From Catenulisporales bacterium (GTDB lineage Bacteria; Actinomycetota; Actinomycetes; Streptomycetales; Catenulisporaceae), in assembly GCA_019510485.1 (NCBI GenBank), contig JAEKKI010000129.1:1-59771 (forward strand): DNA of 59,771 bases. Reading direction: 5' to 3'. Shown in pieces: positions 52,349 to 59,771 of the stretch. The translations under genes were made by a program, and so were the position numbers. The notes beneath the pieces are model-generated. The model did no database searches and was not told where the DNA came from. It saw only the letters and a list, made by a program, of their open reading frames with translations. The stretch's first letter is position 1, and each line of letters starts with the position of its first letter.

Positions 52349-53899
52349 ATGGTCTTCAGATCACAGCTGTCAGGCGTCAAACGGAGGCTGCTGGCGATGG
52401 GCACCGTGCTGGTGCTCTCCATCGGCGTCGCGGTCGAGACGACCGCGGTCTCACACGCCGCCGTCACCGGCCCCTGCGACATCTACGCCTCCGGCGGAAC
52501 CCCGTGCGTGGCCGCGCACAGCACCACCCGTGCGCTGTACGGGGCCTACAACGGCAGCCTGTACCAGGTGCGCCGGGCCTCGGACAACGCCACGTCGGAC
52601 ATCGGGGTGCTCAGCGCCGGCGGATTCGCCAACGCCGCCGCGCAGGACTCCTTCTGCGCCAACACCACGTGTGTGATCACGGTGATCTACGACCAGTCCG
52701 GCCGCGGCAACAGCCTGACCCAGGCACCCGCCGGCGGCGCGGCCGGCGGCCCCGACAACCTGGCCAACGCCGTGGCCGCACCCACGTTCCTCAGCGGGCA
52801 CAAGGCCTATGGCGTGTTCGTGGCGCCCGGCACCGGCTACCGCAACGACCACACCAGCGGCATAGCCACCGGCGACCAGGCCGAGGGCGAGTACGCGATC
52901 TTCGACGGCACGCACTTCGGCGGCGCCTGCTGCTTCGACTACGGCAACGCCGAGACGAACAACAACGACACCGGCAACGGTCACATGGAAGCCATCTACT
53001 TCGGCAACAGCACCGTTTGGGGCACCGGCTCCGGCACCGGCCCGTGGATCATGGCCGACCTGGAGAACGGCCTGTTCTCCGGGCAGAACACCAAATTGAA
53101 CGCCGGCGACCCGACGATCAACCACCGGTACACCACGGCGATGGTCAAGGGCACCGCGAACCTGTGGGCGATCAGGGGCGGCGACGCGCAGTCCGGCAGC
53201 GTGTCCACGTTCTACAGCGGAGCGCGCCCCAGCGTCTCGGGCTACAACCCGATGCACAAGGAAGGCGCGATCATCCTGGGTATCGGCGGTGACAACAGCA
53301 AGAGCTCGTCCGGCACCTTCTACGAAGGCGTGATGACCTCCGGCTACCCGTCGGACGCCACCGAGAACTCGGTGCAGGCCAACATCGTCGCGGCCGGTTA
53401 CAGCTCCAGCTCGGGCTCCGGTGGCCTGACTCCGGGCAACACCATCTCCCTGCGCGCGACGACGGCGTGCTGCACGAGCGACTACCTGCGCCACGATGAC
53501 GCCGACACCAAGGTCGTCATCTCGGCCATCTCCTCGGGCAGCAGCGCCACCGACAAGGCCGACTCCACCTGGATCGTCCGCAACGGGCTGGCGAACAGCT
53601 CCTGCGTGTCCTTCGAATCGGCCAACGTTCCCGGCCAGTACCTGCGGCACTACAACTATGAGCTCTACACCGCCGGCGACGACGGCACGTCGATTTTCGC
53701 CCAGGATGCGACGTTCTGCCCGAAGGCGGGGAACAACGGCCAGGGTAGTTCGTTCCAGTCGGTGAACTTCCCCACCAAGTACATCCGGCACTACAGCTAC
53801 ACGGTGTACATCGCCAGCAACGGCGGGACAAACGCGTGGGACTCGACCAACTTCTGGAGCGACGACACCAGCTGGGTGGTCAGCGCTCCGTGGGCGTAA
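52349..53899 (+). CDS. Secreted GH54 alpha-L-arabinofuranosidase B with AbfB (CBM42) domain
   Basis: A 516-residue enzyme from ATG 52349 (AAGGAG nine bases upstream). Signal peptide ends near SHAAVTGP. GH54 catalytic beta-sandwich spans residues 35-365: GPCDIYASGGTPCVAAHSTT start, nucleophile region GHMEAIYFGN (Glu), and acid/base region GIGGDNSKSSSG (Asp). A Ser/Gly linker leads to an AbfB beta-trefoil (about 375-516) with repeated YLRH, YLRHYNYELY and YIRHYSYTVY, which binds arabinose side chains. Palindromes in the upstream region suggest sugar-responsive control. Confidence 0.93.
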   Translation: MVFRSQLSGVKRRLLAMGTVLVLSIGVAVETTAVSHAAVTGPCDIYASGGTPCVAAHSTTRALYGAYNGSLYQVRRASDNATSDIGVLSAGGFANAAAQDSFCANTTCVITVIYDQSGRGNSLTQAPAGGAAGGPDNLANAVAAPTFLSGHKAYGVFVAPGTGYRNDHTSGIATGDQAEGEYAIFDGTHFGGACCFDYGNAETNNNDTGNGHMEAIYFGNSTVWGTGSGTGPWIMADLENGLFSGQNTKLNAGDPTINHRYTTAMVKGTANLWAIRGGDAQSGSVSTFYSGARPSVSGYNPMHKEGAIILGIGGDNSKSSSGTFYEGVMTSGYPSDATENSVQANIVAAGYSSSSGSGGLTPGNTISLRATTACCTSDYLRHDDADTKVVISAISSGSSATDKADSTWIVRNGLANSSCVSFESANVPGQYLRHYNYELYTAGDDGTSIFAQDATFCPKAGNNGQGSSFQSVNFPTKYIRHYSYTVYIASNGGTNAWDSTNFWSDDTSWVVSAPWA

Positions 53900-53937
53900 T
53901 CCGGCCGATGAGCGGACGGTGACCAACCTGCTGTGAC

Positions 53938-53973
53938 GAAGCCGCACCCCGGACGGTTCCGGGGTGCGGCTTC
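53938..53973. terminator. Strong bidirectional hairpin terminator
   Basis: A perfect 16-bp stem, GAAGCCGCACCCCGGA / TCCGGGGTGCGGCTTC, with loop CGGT lies between the convergent arabinofuranosidase and aldo/keto reductase genes. Confidence 0.92.
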
Positions 53974-53976
53974 TGC

Positions 53977-54873
53977 CTAGACCTCGGCTTCGGCCGGAGC
54001 ACCCGCCGTCAACGTGGCGATGTCCTCGTCCGTCAGCGCGATGTCCCCGACCGCGACGTTCTCCTCCAGATGCTTCAACGAGCCCGTCCCGGGAATCAGC
54101 AGCAGGTTCGCAGAGCTCCGCAACAGCCAAGCCTGCGCGATCTGCGCCGGCGTCGCCCCGTGCCGGGCGGCCACCTGTGCCACGGCCGGTGCGTCCAGCG
54201 GCTGGAAGCCGCCGCCGATCGGGAAGAACGGGACGAAAGCGATTCCCAGGTCCGTGCAGCGTCGCAACAGCTCGGCGTCGCCCTGGTGCTGGACATTGAA
54301 GTGGTTCTGGACGGCAACGACCGGCGCGATCGCCAGCGCCTCCTCGAACTGCGCCAGGTCGACGTTGCTGACGCCGAGATGCCGGATCAGTCCTTCCTTT
54401 TGCAGTTCCGCCAACGCCTGGAACCGCTCGGCGATCGATTTCCCGCCGATCGGGCCCATGCCGCCGACACGCAGGTAGACGAGGTCGAGCCGCTCCAGCC
54501 CCAGATCGCGCAGGTTCTGCTCGACGAGCCCGCGCAGCTGTTCGGCCGTGCCTTCTCCGGTCAGCTGACCCTGCTCGTCGCGGAGTGGGCCCACCTTCGT
54601 CGCGATGACCAGATCGTCGGGGTAGGGCGCGAGCGCTCGGAAGATCTGTTCATTGGCACGGATCTCCGGCGTGCCGTAGAAGTCGGCCGTGTCGATGTGG
54701 TTCACGCCGAGCTCGATCGCGCGCCGCAGGACCGCCAGGCCGTCCGCCGCGGGCCGGACCGGGCCGCCGAAGGTGCCCTGCGCCAGGCGCATCGCGCCGA
54801 AGCCGATGCGGCGGACCGGCAGGTCGCCGCCGATGACGAAGGTGCGGAGGTCGGTGTTCGTGTTCTGCTCCAT
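53977..54873 (-). CDS. Aldo/keto reductase
   Basis: A 298-residue TIM-barrel oxidoreductase from ATG 54873 (GAGGATGG upstream). Catalytic Asp/Tyr in HIDTADFYGTPE, Lys in VIATKVGP. The His position of many AKRs is replaced here (LDLVYLRVGGMG instead of ..LxxxH..). NADPH-binding loop LLIPGTGSLKHLEEN. It is similar to general stress AKR12/13-type enzymes; substrate unknown. Divergent from the HTH regulator at 54959, which may control it. Confidence 0.9.
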   Translation of the reverse strand: MEQNTNTDLRTFVIGGDLPVRRIGFGAMRLAQGTFGGPVRPAADGLAVLRRAIELGVNHIDTADFYGTPEIRANEQIFRALAPYPDDLVIATKVGPLRDEQGQLTGEGTAEQLRGLVEQNLRDLGLERLDLVYLRVGGMGPIGGKSIAERFQALAELQKEGLIRHLGVSNVDLAQFEEALAIAPVVAVQNHFNVQHQGDAELLRRCTDLGIAFVPFFPIGGGFQPLDAPAVAQVAARHGATPAQIAQAWLLRSSANLLLIPGTGSLKHLEENVAVGDIALTDEDIATLTAGAPAEAEV

Positions 54874-54958
54874 GCATCCATCCTCAGGACCAGCCTCGCG
54901 CGCGGGCCACCGCGTGGCAGCAAATGGCCACCCGGGGCGCGGGTGGCACACTGGACGT

Positions 54959-55624
54959 ATGGCTGCGGAGATGACGATCACCGTCCACGGCGAGAAGGAA
55001 CTGGCGGCCCGCACCGGCCACCTGTTCGCGAAGCCGGAGCGGGAGTTCCTGTGCGCGGCCGCGGATCTGAACACCTGGTCGCGCCGCGAGGCCCGAGTGA
55101 CGGCCATCGGCGACATAGCGCATCGCGTGCAACAGGGCCTGACGATCCGCAAGCTCTACAGCTCCGCGGCACTGACGGACGAAGAACAGCGCCTGCACCT
55201 GCTCGACCTGCGCTCGGCCGGAGCTCAGGTCCGCATCGCGGCGACCGCCCTACCGCACGAGACGATCATCAGCGACCGCAAGGCGATGATCCTGGCCGGC
55301 CGCACGATCCGGGGCGAGCGCGAGTTCACGGCGACGACGTCGACGATCCTGATCGAAGGCGTCCACGCGATGTTCGAAGCAGCCTGGGAAGGCGCGATCA
55401 CCTTGACGGACTACCTCGCGCAGGACCTCCCCCACATCGACGCCGACGGCAAGGCCGTGCTCCAGATGCTGACCACCGGCCTGACCGACGAGGCGGCAGC
55501 CCGCCGAATGGGAGTGTCCCTACGCACCTATCGGCGCCGTGTCGCGGAGATGATGCGGCTGCTGGAGGCCGAGTCGCGGTTCCAGGCCGGCGTGCGGGCC
55601 GGGGAGCTCGGCTTGGCCGGCTGA
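54959..55624 (+). CDS. LuxR-type HTH regulator with PLD-like (TrmB-like) sensor region
   Basis: A 221-residue protein. The C-terminal LuxR-like HTH is LQMLTTGLTDEAAARRMGVS followed by LRTYRRRVAEMMRLL. The N-terminal 150 residues (EREFLCAAADLNTW, GLTIRKLYSS, LDLRSAGAQVRIAATALPHE, ISDRKAMILAG) have the layout of the phospholipase-D-like sensor found in TrmB-like actinobacterial regulators. ATG 54959 has no obvious ribosome-binding site and may be leaderless. Divergent from the aldo/keto reductase. Confidence 0.8.
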   Translation: MAAEMTITVHGEKELAARTGHLFAKPEREFLCAAADLNTWSRREARVTAIGDIAHRVQQGLTIRKLYSSAALTDEEQRLHLLDLRSAGAQVRIAATALPHETIISDRKAMILAGRTIRGEREFTATTSTILIEGVHAMFEAAWEGAITLTDYLAQDLPHIDADGKAVLQMLTTGLTDEAAARRMGVSLRTYRRRVAEMMRLLEAESRFQAGVRAGELGLAG

Positions 55625-55651
55625 TCGCTCGCGTTCTTCGCCGGCGCCGCT

Positions 55652-56065
55652 TCAGTCCAACGGACCCGGCCAAGCGGTGAACGGCAGCAGCTCCCGCAGC
55701 CTCGCGGACTCCCGCCGGCCCAGCACCACGTCGGTGTCCAGGTTCGCCGGATCGATCTGGCGGATGAACTCGCGACACCGTCCGCACGGCGGGAGCACAT
55801 ACAACAAGCCATGATCATCGCGCCACACCGCGACGATCCGGCTGATCTCATACTCACCGGCCGTGACCATCGCCGCGATGGCCGCGTGTTCCGCGCAGAA
55901 GCCGGTGCCCGAGCCCGTGTCGATGCACACGCCGCGATAGACGTTGCCCGCTGTGGTGAGCAGCGCGCATGCCACGTTCCCGAACAGACGATCCCGGACG
56001 TAATGCGGCTTGAGCACAGCTTCGGCACGTGCGATCAACTCGCTGTTCGACAAGGAAGTCATCAT
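55652..56065 (-). CDS. Cytidine deaminase-like (CDA/blasticidin-S deaminase) enzyme
   Basis: A 137-residue zinc deaminase. The zinc/proton-shuttle motif is TGFCAEHAAIAAM (C-A-E, about residue 58) and the second zinc motif PPCGRCREF (about 92), as in homotetrameric cytidine deaminases. VYRGVCIDTGSG precedes the CAE motif. The nucleobase substrate cannot be decided: cytidine, deoxycytidine or blasticidin-like. It lies 38 bases downstream of the aldo/keto reductase at 56104 on the same strand. Confidence 0.9.
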   Translation of the reverse strand: MMTSLSNSELIARAEAVLKPHYVRDRLFGNVACALLTTAGNVYRGVCIDTGSGTGFCAEHAAIAAMVTAGEYEISRIVAVWRDDHGLLYVLPPCGRCREFIRQIDPANLDTDVVLGRRESARLRELLPFTAWPGPLD

Positions 56066-56103
56066 GCATCACGATCAAGGGCGTCGGTTTCCGCCCGCTC
56101 ACC

Positions 56104-57087
56104 TCACCACCGATCCCCGATCTGGGGAGCGATCAGCTCGTCATAGACCTCGCGCACCACGCCGAACTCCGCTTCGGACAGCGGCGCCAAATCGGCCGCC
56201 GCGGCATTGTCAGCGGCCTGCTTCGGGTTCCGCGCACCCGGGATGACCACGCTGACCCCCGGCTGATCGACGATCCAGCGCAAGGCGAACTGCGCCATTG
56301 CGACGCCCGACGGCACCAGCGGCGCCAGCCGCCGTACCGCCGCCAGTCCCGTGCCGAAGTCGACCCCGGAGAACGTCTCGCCGACGTCGAAGGCTTCGCC
56401 GTGCCGGTTGTAGTTCCGGTGGTCGTTCTCCGCGAAGGTGGTGTGCTCGTCGTACTTGCCGGACAGCAAACCGCTGGCCAGCGGCACCCTCGCGATGATC
56501 CCGACGCCGGCCTGGCGCGCGGCGGGCAGGACGTCCGCGAGGGGACCCAGCCGCAGCATGTTCAGAATGATCTGCACACTCGCCACACCCGGCCGGGCGA
56601 TCGCCGTGAGCGCCTCGGCGCGGGTCTCGACGCTGACTCCGTACGCGGCGATGCGCTCCTCGGCGACCAACGTGTCCAGCGCGTCGAAGACCTCATCGCT
56701 GGAGTACACGGCCGTGGGCGGGCAGTGCAGCTGCACCAGATCGAGGGTGTCCACGCCCAGATTCGTCCGGGACCGGTCGGTCCAGGCCCGGAAGTTGTCC
56801 AGGGTGTAGTTCGCCGGCTCCTGCGGCACCCGGCGGCCCATCTTCGTCGCCACCGTGATGCCCTCGTCCGGCCGCGCCTTGAGGAACGTCCCGATCAGCT
56901 GCTCGCTGCGCCCGTCACCGTAGACGTCGGCGGTGTCCAGGAACGACACCCCGGCGTCCACAGCCGCGCCGAGCGTGGCCAGCGCGTCGTCCTCGGACAC
57001 CTCGCCCCAGTCGGCACCCAATTGCCACGCGCCGAGACCGATCACGCCGACCTGCCGACCGGTACGGCCCAGGACCCGCTTCTCCAC
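56104..57087 (-). CDS. Aldo/keto reductase
   Basis: A 327-residue enzyme. GTG 57087 follows GGAAGGA, so the longer upstream frame is not used. Catalytic Asp and Tyr in FLDTADVYGDG, Lys in VATKMG, His in LVQLHCPP. The cofactor loop is VVIPGARNPKQAADN. General AKR of the AKR11/12 type acting on aldehydes or sugars; substrate unknown. Probably co-transcribed with the cytidine deaminase. Confidence 0.9.
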   Translation of the reverse strand: MEKRVLGRTGRQVGVIGLGAWQLGADWGEVSEDDALATLGAAVDAGVSFLDTADVYGDGRSEQLIGTFLKARPDEGITVATKMGRRVPQEPANYTLDNFRAWTDRSRTNLGVDTLDLVQLHCPPTAVYSSDEVFDALDTLVAEERIAAYGVSVETRAEALTAIARPGVASVQIILNMLRLGPLADVLPAARQAGVGIIARVPLASGLLSGKYDEHTTFAENDHRNYNRHGEAFDVGETFSGVDFGTGLAAVRRLAPLVPSGVAMAQFALRWIVDQPGVSVVIPGARNPKQAADNAAAADLAPLSEAEFGVVREVYDELIAPQIGDRW

Positions 57088-57256
57088 CTGGAAGTCCTTC
57101 CTCTGCACCACCACACGAAGACCGACGTCAACGCTTCGTGGGGCCAGCCTAGAACACCCCGGAACAAGCGACTCGGCACAGAGGGCCGGAAAACCCACAA
57201 GACACGCCATGGGTAGCCTGGCACGGCAATATCAGAACCCAGTCAAGGAGATGCCA

Positions 57257-57604
57257 ATGCCCAGGATCCGCCGTGGAATCGCCCTGGCCGGCGCGGTCGC
57301 CGCCGTCGTCGGGCTGACGCCGGCGGTGGCGAACGCGACACCGTCGTCCGGCGTGTCGGCCACCATCATCAGCAAGGTCACCGTCGACGGCAAGGACTAC
57401 ATCCTGCGCCAGATCACGTCGGACTGCACGACGGCCCAGGTCTACAGCCGGGGCGCGACGTTCGTCGAGACGAGCGGCGCCGACAATGTGCATATCGGCC
57501 GTAACCTGGGCCCGACCCCGCTCACGCTGGACGTTCTGTACGTGGACCCGGCCGGCAGCCCGCTGTCCGAGGACGCCCCGAACCCCGGCTGCGACTTCCA
57601 GTAG
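57257..57604 (+). CDS. Small secreted protein
   Basis: A 115-residue exported protein. ATG 57257 is chosen over 57251 because AAGGAG lies six bases before it. The signal peptide ends near AVANA. The mature part of about 88 residues contains two Cys (SDCTTAQ and NPGCDFQ) likely to form a disulfide, and reads as a single beta-rich domain. No family recognised. Confidence 0.75.
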   Translation: MPRIRRGIALAGAVAAVVGLTPAVANATPSSGVSATIISKVTVDGKDYILRQITSDCTTAQVYSRGATFVETSGADNVHIGRNLGPTPLTLDVLYVDPAGSPLSEDAPNPGCDFQ

Positions 57605-57620
57605 CCGCCGGACCAGCGGT

Positions 57621-57671
57621 CGCTGTCGCAGGGGTTTGCCAGCCTGCCCGCAGGCAGACCCCTTGACAGCG
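57621..57671. terminator. Long hairpin terminator
   Basis: Nested inverted repeats follow the small secreted gene: CGCTGTC/GACAGCG at the base, GGGGTTTGCC paired with GGCAGACCCC (one G-U), and CCTGC/GCAGG at the tip. Confidence 0.85.
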
Positions 57672-57786
57672 TCCCTCCTGAGGTCGATTCTGTGCCAAGC
57701 GTGTTTGAGATTGTCATAACGTAGCGGAAATTGTTCGAACCGCGTGAGGCCTTCGATCTTCGTCGCCCAAGAGGACAGGGAACCAC

Positions 57787-59280
57787 ATGTTCACACGATC
57801 AAGGCGCCGCACCGTCAGCGCCGTCATCTGCGCAGCGGCGACCGCCCTGTCCGCCCTGGCCCTCGTGGGCCTCGCCCAGGCCCCGGCCCACGCCGCGACG
57901 TCACAGTTCACCCCGGGCCAAGCCTGGACCGACACCTCCGGCACCACGCTCCAGATGCACGGCCTCGGCATCGTCAAGGTCGGCTCCACCTGGTACGGCT
58001 TCGGCGAGGACAAGACCGGGGAGAGCTCGGGCAACGCCTTCTTCCAGGACATCCCCTGCTACAGCTCCACCGACCTGTCGCACTGGACGCTGCAAAGCAG
58101 GGCCCTGAGCAAGCAGTCCAGCGGCGACCTGGGACCGAACCGCGTCGTGGAACGCCCGAAGGTCCTGTTCAACTCCAGCACCAACACCTTCGTCATGTAC
58201 CTGCACATCGACAACTCCAGCTACGGCGAGGCGAAGGTCGGGGTCGCCACCAGCAGCACGCCGTGCGGCCCGTACAGCTACCGGGGCAGCTTCCAGCCCC
58301 TGGGCCACCAGAGCCGGGACCTGGGCCTGTTCCAGGACACCGACGGCTCGGGCTACCTGCTGTCCGAGGACCGGGCCAGCGGCCTGCGCATCGACAAGCT
58401 CTCCTCGGACTATCTCAGCGTCGTGAGCGCGGGCGGCAGCGGCGGCAGCGTGGCGCTGTTCGCGGACTACGAGGCGCCCGCGATGGTCAAGGCGAACGGG
58501 ACCTACTTCGTCCTCGGCTCGCACCTGACCGGCTGGAACCTCAACGACAACGCGTACACGACGGCGACCTCGCTGTCGGGCCCCTGGTCCGCGTTCAAGG
58601 ACTTCGCCCCGGCCGGCACCAACACCTATCAGACGCAGACCGCCAACATCATCCCGGTCGCGGGAAGCTCGGGCACGTCCTACATCTACGCCGGAGACCG
58701 CTGGAACCTGAACAGCCTCGGGGAATCGCAGCTGGTCTGGCTCCCGCTGACGCTCTCCGGCACGACGGCGAACGTCGGCTGGCAGAACTCGTGGTCGCTC
58801 GACGTCGGCGCCGGAACCTGGTCCGGCAGCTCGAACCCGGCATCGGGCTCCACCCACTACCTCACCAACGCGAACAGTTCTCTGGTGATGGACGTCAGCG
58901 GCGCCTCCACCGCGAGCGGCGGCGTGATCATCCAGTGGGCCAACCACGGCGGCACCAACCAGCAGTGGACGCTCCACCAGGTCGCCGGGAACGTCTACAC
59001 GATCACCAACGGGAACAGCGGCCTGTGCCTGGACGTCCCGAACCGTTCCACCACCGGCGGTACGCAACTGGACCAGGCGACGTGCAACGGCGGCAGCAAC
59101 CAGCAGTGGGCCCTGGACTCGGTCGGCAGCTACACCTCGTCGAGCGATACGAGCTATGAACTGGCGGCTCTGAACAGTGGTTTGGTCGCGGACGTCTCGA
59201 GTGGCGCCACTACTCAGGGCGGCAAGGTGATTCAGTGGTCGACCAACGGACAGGCGAATCAGACCTGGAAGCTGTCCTGA
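57787..59280 (+). CDS. Secreted GH43 (subfamily 24-like) exo-galactanase candidate with ricin-type CBM13
   Basis: A 497-residue enzyme with signal peptide ending in PAHAA. Five-bladed GH43 propeller spans residues 38-345; MHGLGIVKVGSTWYGFGED and VVERPKVLFN are typical of exo-beta-1,3-galactanase-like GH43_24 proteins, which often lack the usual catalytic base Asp. Residues 355-497 form a ricin B-type trefoil with three QxW repeats (NQQWTLHQ, NQQWALDS, NQTWKLS) for galactan binding. Together with the GH54 and GH29 enzymes it would attack type II arabinogalactan. Substrate assignment is by family resemblance only. Confidence 0.88.
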   Translation: MFTRSRRRTVSAVICAAATALSALALVGLAQAPAHAATSQFTPGQAWTDTSGTTLQMHGLGIVKVGSTWYGFGEDKTGESSGNAFFQDIPCYSSTDLSHWTLQSRALSKQSSGDLGPNRVVERPKVLFNSSTNTFVMYLHIDNSSYGEAKVGVATSSTPCGPYSYRGSFQPLGHQSRDLGLFQDTDGSGYLLSEDRASGLRIDKLSSDYLSVVSAGGSGGSVALFADYEAPAMVKANGTYFVLGSHLTGWNLNDNAYTTATSLSGPWSAFKDFAPAGTNTYQTQTANIIPVAGSSGTSYIYAGDRWNLNSLGESQLVWLPLTLSGTTANVGWQNSWSLDVGAGTWSGSSNPASGSTHYLTNANSSLVMDVSGASTASGGVIIQWANHGGTNQQWTLHQVAGNVYTITNGNSGLCLDVPNRSTTGGTQLDQATCNGGSNQQWALDSVGSYTSSSDTSYELAALNSGLVADVSSGATTQGGKVIQWSTNGQANQTWKLS

Positions 59281-59298
59281 CAGACGGCTGAGAGCGGA

Positions 59299-59328
59299 CT
59301 GCGGCAGTCGCGACGGCGGCTGCCGCAG
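59299..59328 (+). terminator. Hairpin terminator of the GH43 gene
   Basis: A 9-bp stem, CTGCGGCAG / CTGCCGCAG, with a 12-nt loop begins 18 bases after the stop codon. Confidence 0.75.
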
Positions 59329-59437
59329 CGGTCCTTAACCGACGCGGGATTCTGCGCTCGCCTCGCCGGTCTCGACGCAAGGCACTGACCCGCGGGGCAA
59401 CGTCCGGGTCAACTTCGACGGCCAGGCACTTCAGCGG

Positions 59438-59466
59438 CGTCCCCGGGCTCGCTGAACCCGGGGACG
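59438..59466. terminator. Second hairpin, likely for the incoming minus-strand gene
   Basis: A 10-bp stem, CGTCCCCGGG / CCCGGGGACG, with a 9-nt loop lies between the GH43 gene and the convergent gene entering from the right edge. Confidence 0.65.
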
Positions 59467-59639
59467 ACGCTTGCCTTCGCTAGTGCCGAGGCACGCTGCG
59501 ACGGCCGCGCCGCCGCAGCGAGGCGATGTGCAGATCGGCGTTGTTTGGTCTAGGAGAGCACCACAACCCGACCGTCCCGTTGCCGCGGGCGCCGGAGCTT
59601 CACGCCGGTTCGGCCGGGCTCACATCAATGAGCCCAAGC

Positions 59640-59771
59640 CTAGCCGGCGTCGCTTTTTCGCTTTTTCTTTACGGCTTCGCGCGGGGTGTTGATGGTCTGT
59701 GGCGTGCCTGCCCCGGGTGGGGGTGCTGCGGCCTGGCCGGTCGTCTTGTCCAGATCAAGGTCAACAGCGAC
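59640..59771 (-). CDS. C-terminal end of a gene entering from the right edge
   Basis: The minus strand is open from the window end to TAG at 59642-59640 (43 residues plus stop). It reads VAVDLDLDKTTGQ, then a Pro/Gly/Ala-rich stretch, then INTPREAVKKKRKSDAG. The Lys/Arg tail looks like a nucleic-acid-binding or disordered C-terminus. Third-position GC bias is weaker than in its neighbours, so this is a tentative call with no function assigned. Confidence 0.4.
   Translation of the reverse strand, partial: VAVDLDLDKTTGQAAAPPPGAGTPQTINTPREAVKKKRKSDAG

Larger units (their letters stand above)
59281..59639. other. Intergenic stretch with hairpins only
   Basis: This is 359 bases downstream of the GH43 gene. 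Apart from two hairpins I see no coding bias and no RNA gene. Confidence 0.5.

Noticed and set aside
1-59771. CRISPR array, insertion sequence, prophage or canonical PKS/NRPS cluster
   Set aside because: No spaced identical repeats, transposase, integrase or megasynthase domains are seen; the YD repeats of the Rhs gene are protein-coding.

Overview
The window is high-GC actinomycete chromosome. The DNA shows strong third-position GC bias with long shadow frames, GTG and TTG starts, a WhiB regulator, very large LuxR-type ATPase regulators, Tat signal peptides and many secreted carbohydrate-active enzymes. This fits a soil mycelial actinomycete. A Catenulispora-like organism is my guess from style only; no rRNA or other marker is present. 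I see no CRISPR array, prophage, insertion sequence or canonical antibiotic cluster.

Layout: 1-8.5 kb carries a membrane/ACT-type gene cut by the left edge, a secreted beta-propeller protein, a minus-strand operon (MFS exporter, beta-helix protein, GH16-like surface protein), an ABM-type protein and a DUF1062 protein. 8.8-17 kb holds two divergent, tightly overlapping operons. On the minus strand are a membrane molybdopterin oxidoreductase, a small membrane protein, a response regulator and a histidine kinase. On the plus strand are an MptB-like/GT2 fusion glycosyltransferase, a TIGR04282 transferase, a methyltransferase and a nucleotide-sugar epimerase. The region between them has repeated TTACGA-type sequences. 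Together they look like a regulated cell-envelope glycoconjugate pathway whose product I cannot name.

17-20 kb: an S9 peptidase and, just behind it on the minus strand, the most unusual feature of the window. The two halves of an elongator tRNA-Met(CAU) lie in permuted order (3' half first, then 5' half). Joined, they give an exact 73-nt cloverleaf. They are bracketed by a 13-bp inverted repeat plus shorter helices, and preceded by about 180 nt of highly structured non-coding sequence with a duplicated 25-bp boundary element.

20-36 kb: a lipoprotein, a TetR/MFS pair with clear operators, small enzymes, a HAF-repeat protein, and a long minus-strand run: large LuxR regulator, esterase-fold protein with Cys in place of the catalytic Ser, two AraC regulators, a second esterase, Dps, WhiB, and an MFS transporter with a fused ABM-like domain. 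36-46 kb: a second large LuxR regulator divergent from the first, an alpha/beta hydrolase, and a polymorphic Rhs toxin locus with a candidate immunity gene and a broken fragment.

46-59.8 kb: secreted polysaccharide degradation. The genes are a GH29 fucosidase with two F5/8C modules, a GH54 arabinofuranosidase with AbfB module and a GH43_24-like galactanase with a ricin module. All three activities act on type II arabinogalactan. Interspersed are a flavin amine oxidase, an anchor-type secreted protein, two aldo/keto reductases, a cytidine deaminase and a HTH regulator. The C-terminus of one more minus-strand gene enters from the right edge.
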